A stretch of DNA of 39,426 nucleotides from an uncultured Treponema sp. (GTDB lineage Bacteria > Spirochaetota > Spirochaetia > Treponematales > Treponemataceae), in assembly GCA_947177175.1 (NCBI GenBank), contig CAMWTK010000020.1, positions 1-39,426 on the forward strand, written 5' to 3'. Position 1 is the first letter of the stretch. Each line of letters opens with the position of its first letter. The position numbers were made by a program, and so were the translations under genes. Below, in pieces: positions 26,376 through 32,767 of this stretch. The notes beneath the pieces are model-generated. The model was not told the DNA's origin, made no database searches, and saw only the letters and a program-made list of their open reading frames with translations.

Positions 26376-26714
26376 ATGTATGAATACGAGTTTAGAATTT
26401 ATGATGAATATGATTTTCAAACAGAACAAGACCCATCTCTTGAATACGGTAACTATGATGATTTTTGCTATAGAAGTCGTGACAATAATGGTATGGAAAT
26501 TCTCATACTGAAAACGCAAAAACCTGTAGAAACATATTACGCCTTGCTCAAAGAGTACGAAGGCTTTACGTTTGGCATCTGGCATATAGGACTTAACAAA
26601 ATACTTGCAGGGGGCGTTCTTGATGGAAATGAAGATTTTGAAAATATCTTAAAAGCTGAAGCACCAAAAATTAAAAAATGGAGAAAAGAACATACTAAGG
26701 AGTTGAAAAATTGA
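26376..26714 (+). CDS. Unrecognised acidic protein in the restriction operon
   Basis: A 112-residue protein I do not recognise. It is rich in Tyr, Asp and Glu at the start (YEYEFRIYDEYDFQTEQD), with a central LKEYEGFTFGIWHIGLNKIL segment and a basic helical end (KKWRKEHTKEL). No signal peptide or membrane helix. The ATG at 26376 follows AAGGG. Its stop overlaps the TTG start of the next gene. The position suggests a partner of the DNA-binding protein that follows, but this is only context. Confidence 0.55.
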   Translation: MYEYEFRIYDEYDFQTEQDPSLEYGNYDDFCYRSRDNNGMEILILKTQKPVETYYALLKEYEGFTFGIWHIGLNKILAGGVLDGNEDFENILKAEAPKIKKWRKEHTKELKN

Positions 26715-27118
26715 CTAAACGAATAAAAGAGACAGCAAAGCGTTGCTTTGGCTCAGGCTTGAATTGGGGAATACGTAAAGACGGGACGAAAAGGGAACAC
26801 GACCAAGCCTATATTCCTTACAATGCAAAAGACAAAAAGGAAGGCTTCTTTCCTCTCAAGAAAAATCCTTGCGAGAAAAACAATCCCATTTTCAAAGTCG
26901 TTCCGAATGGTTTTGATCCATTTTTTATGCGGATTGCACAACAAGGAAACAAAGGCATTCACACCGCTGAAAACAATTCGTTGCTTGGACAATTCTTTCG
27001 TAAAAAATTAGGCGTTCCGAGTGGGACATTCATAACAAAAGAAATGTTGGAAAACTACGGCAAGACTTATGTTGCCTTCCGAAAATACAGCAAAGACTTG
27101 TTTACATTAGAATTCTGA
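26711..27118 (+). CDS. Stand-alone NgoFVII-type C-terminal (B3-like) DNA-binding domain
   Basis: A 135-residue protein matching only the C-terminal DNA-binding domain of NgoFVII-family endonucleases: SGLNWGIRKDGTKREHDQAYI, FFPLKK, TAENNSLLGQFFRKKLGVPSG and YGKTYVAFRKYSKDLFTLEF. The phospholipase-D-type catalytic half is absent. The start is TTG at 26711, with AAGGAG eight bases upstream, overlapping the previous stop (TTGA), so it appears made as a separate protein and not merely a leftover. It may give sequence recognition to the adjacent McrB-like protein; equally it may be the remnant of the endonuclease that matched the broken methyltransferase at 25070. Confidence 0.7.
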   Translation: MTKRIKETAKRCFGSGLNWGIRKDGTKREHDQAYIPYNAKDKKEGFFPLKKNPCEKNNPIFKVVPNGFDPFFMRIAQQGNKGIHTAENNSLLGQFFRKKLGVPSGTFITKEMLENYGKTYVAFRKYSKDLFTLEF

Positions 27119-27133
27119 CTTTTGGAGAGGAAC

Positions 27134-28348
27134 ATGGCATTCATAGACACTAAAAACAGTTTTAATAGGATCGAACGAAATTTTTTAAGGCAAGAAATAG
27201 GTCTTGCCTCTTATTCAATTAAAGATGGGCTGTTTCAAATAAACAACTACTCCAACGAAAACAAACTAAAGCAAGGAAATGCAAGTCAAACTATCCAATT
27301 TGATTTGGAAGGATTAAAAGACTTAATTTCAATCATAAAAAAAGCATTTCCTGATATTGATGTAAAACAGGCTTCTATTACAACGCATATCTATCCCATC
27401 CCCCTCCCCCGCAACCGCATAATCTTTGGCGCGCCCGGTACGGGCAAAAGCCACTTGCTTGAGCAACAGCGCAAAAACTATTTCAACGACGAACATTACG
27501 AGCGCGTGACATTCCACCCGAATTATTCCTATTCGCAGTTTGTCGGCGCGTACAAGCCCGTAACGAAAAGCGCGGATGGCAAGGAGGACATCACCTATTC
27601 CTTCGTCTCCGGTCCTTTTGTCCGGATGCTTGCAAAGGCAATCAAAAATCCGTCCGAAAACTTCCTGCTCGTCATCGAGGAAATAAACCGTGCGAACGTG
27701 GCGGCGGTTTTCGGCGATGTGTTCCAGCTGCTCGACCGCGACGAGGACGGAAAAAGCGAATATCCGATTGACGCGGGCGAGGACTTGAAAAAACATCTCG
27801 ACGAATCGGACGTTCCGCTTGACGACGGAAAAATCGCGATTCCCGCGAACATGTGCATTTGGGCGACGATGAACAGCGCAGACCAAGGCGTGATGCCGCT
27901 GGATGCCGCGTTCAAACGGCGATGGGAATTTGAGTACATCGGAATCGATGAAAACGAAAACCAAGTTGCGGACTACGAAATCCCAAAAACGAAAAATCCC
28001 GACGGCACTCTCGATTTTGTCCGTTGGAACGTTTTCCGAAAAGCGTTGAACGGAAAACTGAAGAACTTGTCCGGCGCAAGCGTGAATGAGGACAAGCTTT
28101 TAGGACCGTTCTTCATCAGCAAGCGCAGCCTTGAGACGGCAAAAGACAATGCGAAAGATTTTATCCGGCTTTTCAAAAGCAAAGTCCTGATGTACTTGTA
28201 CGAGGATGTCTGCAAGATGAATCCGCACGCGCTTTTCAGCGGAATCCCCGACGGCGGAAGGCTGCATTATTCCGACGTGTGCGCGGCGTTCGATGAAAAA
28301 GGATTGGAGATTTTCGGTGCGGATTTTATGGGAAAATCAGATGACTAA
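27134..28348 (+). CDS. McrB-like AAA+ GTPase (LlaJI R1-type)
   Basis: A 404-residue AAA+ protein of the McrB family: Walker A GAPGTGKS (about residue 100), FHPNYSYSQFVGAYKP, Walker B LLVIEEINRANVAAVFGDVFQLLDR, and the sensor region WATMNSADQGVMPLDAAFKRRWEF. McrB GTPases form rings that load and drive an McrC-type nuclease. The N-terminal 90 residues are not a domain I know; they would determine DNA recognition. GGAGAGG precedes the ATG at 27134; a TTG at 27122 overlaps this Shine-Dalgarno and is rejected. Base composition changes sharply from AT-rich to GC-richer near 27395, just before the AAA+ domain. Confidence 0.9.
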   Translation: MAFIDTKNSFNRIERNFLRQEIGLASYSIKDGLFQINNYSNENKLKQGNASQTIQFDLEGLKDLISIIKKAFPDIDVKQASITTHIYPIPLPRNRIIFGAPGTGKSHLLEQQRKNYFNDEHYERVTFHPNYSYSQFVGAYKPVTKSADGKEDITYSFVSGPFVRMLAKAIKNPSENFLLVIEEINRANVAAVFGDVFQLLDRDEDGKSEYPIDAGEDLKKHLDESDVPLDDGKIAIPANMCIWATMNSADQGVMPLDAAFKRRWEFEYIGIDENENQVADYEIPKTKNPDGTLDFVRWNVFRKALNGKLKNLSGASVNEDKLLGPFFISKRSLETAKDNAKDFIRLFKSKVLMYLYEDVCKMNPHALFSGIPDGGRLHYSDVCAAFDEKGLEIFGADFMGKSDD

Positions 28349-29393
28349 AAAGAAAACTGAAATCACGGCGCGTAACGATGCAATTCCTCAAGCCCAAACT
28401 CGCGAGATAATTTTTTACAAGACTGATGACGGCAATGTAAAAATCGAAGTCTTCTTGCATGATGAAAATCTTTGGCTAACGCAAGCGAAAATTGCGGAAT
28501 TGTTTGACGTGGAACGCCCGGCAATTACAAAGCACTTGAAAAACATTTTTTCAGACGGTGAATTAGAAGAACATGCAGTATGTTCCATTTTGGAACATAC
28601 TGCCACGGATGGCAAAAATTATAAAACTGCATTCTACAACCTTGATGCAATAATCGCCGTAGGTTATCGTGTCAATTCAAAGCGAGCCACCCTGTTCCGC
28701 ATTTGGGCAAATCGAATTCTAAAGGAATACATAATCAAAGGCTACGCGATGGATGATGAGCGACTCAAAGATCCGAAGCATTATTTCGGCAAGGATTACT
28801 TTGAGGAGCAACTTGAACGGATTCGCGATATTCGTTCAAGCGAACGGCGTTTTTACCAAAAGATTACGGACATATATAGTCAATGCAGCGCGGACTACGA
28901 CAAAGACAGTGAAACTACAAAAGAATTTTTTGCGACCGTTCAAAATAAGCTTCATTTTGCAGTAATCCATAAGACCGCCGCAGAAATAATATATTCGCGC
29001 GCCGACCACAAAAAACAGAACATGGGATTGACAAACTGGAAAAATGCACCAAGCGGAAAAATAAGAAAAACCGATGTTTCAATTGCGAAAAATTATCTTA
29101 ACGAAGCAGAACTTTCTGATTTAAATGGAATCGTTACCATGTATCTTGACTATGCGGAACGGCAGGCAAAACGCGGTAATGTTATGTATATGAAAGATTG
29201 GGTGCAAAAATTAAACGCATTTCTACAATTCAATGAAGTCGATGTTTTGCAAAACAAAGGTCGCGTCACGCACGAAATCGCAAAGGCGTTTGCGGAAACT
29301 GAATTCGAGCAATATCGCGTCATTCAGGACAAGACGTACAAATCAGACTTCGACAAACTTATAGAAGAAAGCGCAAGGATTGGGGATATATGA
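28341..29393 (+). CDS. RhuM family protein
   Basis: A 350-residue protein of the RhuM family, first named in Salmonella and common inside restriction loci. Typical parts: FYKTDDGNVKIEVFLHDENLWLTQAKIAELF and ERPAITKHLKNIF (HTH-like), KTAFYNLDAIIAVGYRVNSKRATLFRIWANRIL, and a C-terminal Fic/DOC-like helical region (RADHKKQNMGLTNW, then LDYAERQAKRG). Biochemical function is not established. The ATG at 28341 overlaps the McrB stop by eight bases. It separates the McrB-like gene from the nuclease-subunit gene, an unusual arrangement for a pair that usually sits side by side. Confidence 0.85.
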   Translation: MTKKKTEITARNDAIPQAQTREIIFYKTDDGNVKIEVFLHDENLWLTQAKIAELFDVERPAITKHLKNIFSDGELEEHAVCSILEHTATDGKNYKTAFYNLDAIIAVGYRVNSKRATLFRIWANRILKEYIIKGYAMDDERLKDPKHYFGKDYFEEQLERIRDIRSSERRFYQKITDIYSQCSADYDKDSETTKEFFATVQNKLHFAVIHKTAAEIIYSRADHKKQNMGLTNWKNAPSGKIRKTDVSIAKNYLNEAELSDLNGIVTMYLDYAERQAKRGNVMYMKDWVQKLNAFLQFNEVDVLQNKGRVTHEIAKAFAETEFEQYRVIQDKTYKSDFDKLIEESARIGDI

Positions 29394-29470
29394 TGACAGC
29401 CGTAAAAGTCGCAATCTTTCGGAGCGTGCAAGGTTTCGCACTTGGCTCTTTGCGGAAGTGGTAATTATCT

Positions 29471-31489
29471 GTGAAAAAAATCGCGTCCGCATTTTTCCGC
29501 GAAAAACAGTTTTACAATCTCAAGACCTTTTCCGAGCGTTTGGGAATACAAGGGGACTGCGCCCGTAAACTCATCTTGCGACTTCGAGGCGCGGGCATCA
29601 TAAAGCCGACCACCCGCCGTGCATTCGATATGGACGTGTTGCAATCAGAAGAAATCATTTCGGACGAACGGTTTTTCGCAAGCGAAGAAAACGGCTTCAC
29701 CTTTTGCTTTGTCGGAATCGCCTGCGCTGAACAGTGCGTCCTAAAATGCCTGCCCAAATATGTTGAGCACGGCGCGGACGGAAAATGCTATGCAGAAAAT
29801 CCCGCAATCATTCCGCATTTCAAGAAAGTCCTAAAGGCGATTCAAAAATACGACCGCGAAAAATCGGAGAACATATACCTGCACGCCGGCACAGAGCAAA
29901 AAGAACGCTTCAACCGGCTCGCCATGGAAATCCATTTGCTTGAGGACTATTTTGCGCATGGCATTTACACCAACGAGCGCGAGACAATCGAAACGAACGG
30001 CGAAGGACAAATCGACTGGGACAAAACGATTGGAGAAACGTTCGCATTCGTGAGAAATGCAAAGCCGTATTATGTCGATGTGCGGACGAGCGAATTCCGT
30101 GACGATTCCCACGATTTTTTCCGGCTGCTCCATGAATGCGTTCTGACAAAATGTTCGCGCGAGCTGCAAGAAATCGGCGTTCTTGATTTGTTCGACATCG
30201 CCCCGGCGGAATTGTGCGCAAGGGATTTTTCGGACTTCGGCGGCATCGGCTACATAAAAAATCGGCTCGACGCGGAAATCAAAAATCAGTTCATCACGAG
30301 AAAGCAAAACCTTTTGAAGACCCTGCGCGCTTTTTTGGACGAAGCGGAATCCGAAAAAAGTGCGGACAATTTTTGCTTTTACGGCACAAATGCGTTCAAC
30401 ATGGTCTGGGAACGCGCGTGCTCCGCGATTTTCGACGACGTGAAAAACGAGGGAATCGCAAGTCTTGAACGCCGCGGAATTCTTGATTTCAAGAATCACG
30501 CCCGCAATCCGAAAAGGCTGAAAGATTACGGCACGTTGGAAAGTCTCATCGAAAAGGCGAAATGGGAATTCCACGGAAGCGTCGTCGAATCAAGCGAAAC
30601 GTTGCGGCCGGACATCATTGCAATTCGCGGCGGAGTTTTCTATATTCTTGACGGGAAATATTATGTGCCGAAATACGAAAGGAATGCGATTTCAAATCAG
30701 CCCGGCATTCAAGATGTCGTAAAGCAGTTCGCGTATCACAAGGCGTTTCATCATTTTCTTCAGCTCTCGTCGCTTGAAAAAGTGGCGAATGCGTTCTTGC
30801 TTCCCCAAACGTTTCCGAATTGCGGCGAACATGTGCGGTGCGCGGGGCAAGTGGAACTGCGCCTCATGCAAAGTTTTGCGCTGGAGACGCTCTGCCCGAT
30901 TTCACTTGTGGAGCTGAATCCCGATTTCGTTTTTGAACAGTACGTGCAGGGAAAAAAGATTTCCGCCGCGCTGGAAAAAATCAGCGCAACGCCGATTCCA
31001 AAAATCACGCTTTCGGACTACGACTGGCAAAATGATTTTATCCCCCGACTGCATTTTACGATGGCAGGATTTTTGCGGAAGCCTTACGCCGAGCAAATCC
31101 GCACGCGCAAAAAAGATTTCGTCTTCTTCTTTTATCGCAAGAAAGGCGAAGTGATTTACCCCGTCCACAACCTGCTTCCGTGCTGCGGAACATTCATCGG
31201 CTACAATCCCGACTGCCATTTTTTTGTAAAAGGGAACATCGCCGCCCCCGAACATGGACAGGCGATACAAATCTACAAGACGGCGGAATTGCTGGAGCAG
31301 CTCGAACAAAGCGGATACAAAAACGCCTCGCAGGGAACAGCGGATTGGTATTACGCGGTGAAAATCACCGATGTGGAAATTGCGGACGCGGATTCTGACG
31401 AAATGGAAAAACTGCGAGCCGCGATTGACCATTTTGACGGCAATGACATTTTGAGCGAGCATGCGCCGAAAGTGGTGGGAGAATGTTAG
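29471..31489 (+). CDS. LlaJI/McrC-like restriction subunit with a C-terminal extension
   Basis: A 672-residue protein resembling LlaJI R2 (McrC-type nuclease). It starts with a winged-helix-like region (YNLKTFSERLGIQGDCARKL). The nuclease core is ETLRPDIIAIRGGVFYILDGKYYVP (D...DxK of a PD-(D/E)XK site), then QPGIQDVVKQFAYHKAF. After about residue 500 comes an extra segment of about 170 residues (LSDYDWQNDFIPRLHFTMAG, YPVHNLLPCCGTFIGYNP) that I cannot assign. The start is GTG at 29471 after GGAAGTGG. In the same frame just upstream lies a 23-codon ORF (29393-29464) starting on the RhuM stop and ending in TAA, so the N-terminus could once have been longer. Confidence 0.75.
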   Translation: MKKIASAFFREKQFYNLKTFSERLGIQGDCARKLILRLRGAGIIKPTTRRAFDMDVLQSEEIISDERFFASEENGFTFCFVGIACAEQCVLKCLPKYVEHGADGKCYAENPAIIPHFKKVLKAIQKYDREKSENIYLHAGTEQKERFNRLAMEIHLLEDYFAHGIYTNERETIETNGEGQIDWDKTIGETFAFVRNAKPYYVDVRTSEFRDDSHDFFRLLHECVLTKCSRELQEIGVLDLFDIAPAELCARDFSDFGGIGYIKNRLDAEIKNQFITRKQNLLKTLRAFLDEAESEKSADNFCFYGTNAFNMVWERACSAIFDDVKNEGIASLERRGILDFKNHARNPKRLKDYGTLESLIEKAKWEFHGSVVESSETLRPDIIAIRGGVFYILDGKYYVPKYERNAISNQPGIQDVVKQFAYHKAFHHFLQLSSLEKVANAFLLPQTFPNCGEHVRCAGQVELRLMQSFALETLCPISLVELNPDFVFEQYVQGKKISAALEKISATPIPKITLSDYDWQNDFIPRLHFTMAGFLRKPYAEQIRTRKKDFVFFFYRKKGEVIYPVHNLLPCCGTFIGYNPDCHFFVKGNIAAPEHGQAIQIYKTAELLEQLEQSGYKNASQGTADWYYAVKITDVEIADADSDEMEKLRAAIDHFDGNDILSEHAPKVVGEC

Positions 31490-31543
31490 GAAAAGAAAGC
31501 TGGCGGCGTTCGGTTTGATGATATAGAAAAATTCATAAAATTG

Positions 31544-31552
31544 TGCTATAAT
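31544..31552 (+). promoter_or_regulatory. Extended -10 promoter of the Fic gene
   Basis: TGCTATAAT, about 110 bases before the Fic ATG. The leader is long for this window. No clear -35. Confidence 0.5.
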
Positions 31553-31660
31553 AATATCTCGTCATCAGCATAGATACTGAAAAAGAAGAGGGGCATAGTA
31601 AAACTGTGTTTGCAAGCCGCCGCCGGGCTATGGCTTTTCGCATAAAGGAGACTGCATAAA

Positions 31661-32662
31661 ATGTACACGCCGCCGTTTGAAATCACGTCACGGATAATCG
31701 AGCTAATATCGGTCGTTTCGGAAAAAATCGGGGAAATACAGTATCTTCAGGACAGCGCGCAGCATGTCCAGCTGAGAAAGGAAAACCGCATAAAGACAAT
31801 CCATGCTTCCCTTGCAATCGAAAACAACAGCCTGAGCATAGAGCAAATCACGGCGATAATCGAGGGAAAGCGCGTATTGGGAAATCCGAACGAGATAAAG
31901 GAAGTGGAAAATTCAATTCAGGCGTATGACTTGCTTTTGTCGCTTGACCCTTGCAGCGAAAAAGATTTGCTCAAGGCGCACGCGCTTATGATGCGGGATT
32001 TGGTCGGCAGAAGCGGCAAATACCGGACGGACGGCGTGGGCATATTCGACGGCGAAACGGTCGTCCACCTTGCGCCGCCCGCCGAACGAGTGCCCGCGCT
32101 CATGTCCGATTTGTTCGCATGGCTCAAGGCGAGCGACGTGCATCCGCTCGTAAAAAGCTGCGTGTTCCATTACGAATTTGAATTCATTCACCCATTTCAG
32201 GACGGCAACGGCAGAATGGGACGTTTGTGGCAGACGGCGATTTTAAAGGACTGGAAAGCGATTTTCGCCTGGCTGCCCGTCGAAACGTTGGTAAAGGAGC
32301 ATCAAAAAGCCTACTATGACGCGCTCGGGGCGAGCGACCGCGACGCAAACAGCACGGGATTCATAGAATTCATGCTTTCGCTGATTGCGGGCACGATTGA
32401 AAATATTATAGAGGCGGAAAAGAAGGTGACTGCAAGCGTTACCCAAAAGGTGACTGTAAAGGTCACTCCAAAGGTGACTGCAAATCAGCAGAAAATCATT
32501 GACGCAATCAAGGCAAATCCGTTTGTCACGCAAGAAGAACTTGTCGCTATCGTCGGAATCGCACGAAAAAACATCATCGCAAATATGAAAAAACTCCAAG
32601 AAAGCGGACTGATAAAGCGCATTGGCGCGGACAAAAACGGGCATTGGCAGGCGGGGGGGTAG
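31661..32662 (+). CDS. Fic-domain protein with C-terminal winged helix
   Basis: A 333-residue protein. The Fic motif HPFQDGNGRMGR (about residues 170-181) is complete with its catalytic His, so it should transfer AMP (or another nucleotide moiety) to a target protein. An N-terminal SLAIENNSLS matches the inhibitory (S/T)xxxE(G/N) helix, so activity is self-restrained. Residues 259-275 are a Lys-Val-Thr repeat linker, followed by a winged helix (QEELVAIVGIARKNIIANMKKLQESGLI) that probably binds DNA and may autoregulate. AAAGGAG lies 10 bases before the ATG. The frame ends in a run of seven G, where slippage would change only the last residues. Confidence 0.9.
   Translation: MYTPPFEITSRIIELISVVSEKIGEIQYLQDSAQHVQLRKENRIKTIHASLAIENNSLSIEQITAIIEGKRVLGNPNEIKEVENSIQAYDLLLSLDPCSEKDLLKAHALMMRDLVGRSGKYRTDGVGIFDGETVVHLAPPAERVPALMSDLFAWLKASDVHPLVKSCVFHYEFEFIHPFQDGNGRMGRLWQTAILKDWKAIFAWLPVETLVKEHQKAYYDALGASDRDANSTGFIEFMLSLIAGTIENIIEAEKKVTASVTQKVTVKVTPKVTANQQKIIDAIKANPFVTQEELVAIVGIARKNIIANMKKLQESGLIKRIGADKNGHWQAGG
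32423..32486 (+). repeat. In-frame 12/24-bp repeats in the Fic linker
   Basis: AAGGTGACTG occurs at 32423, 32447 and 32471, exactly 24 bases apart, with the related AAAGGTCACT between the last two. It encodes repeated Lys-Val-Thr. The unit is a multiple of three, so copy number can change without breaking the frame. Confidence 0.7.
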
Positions 32663-32732
32663 CGAAACTTTATAGAAGATTTAATTGAATGTTTCAAACC
32701 GGCAACGTTATTTTGCTTGCCGATTTTAAATG

Positions 32733-32762
32733 TTGCGAAATTCCCCCAAACAGTGCTACAAT
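32733..32762 (+). promoter_or_regulatory. Helicase promoter, predicted leaderless
   Basis: TTGCGA (32733-32738), 18-base spacer, TACAAT (32757-32762), five bases before the ATG at 32768. The space leaves no room for a Shine-Dalgarno. Confidence 0.5.
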
Positions 32763-32767
32763 AGACC

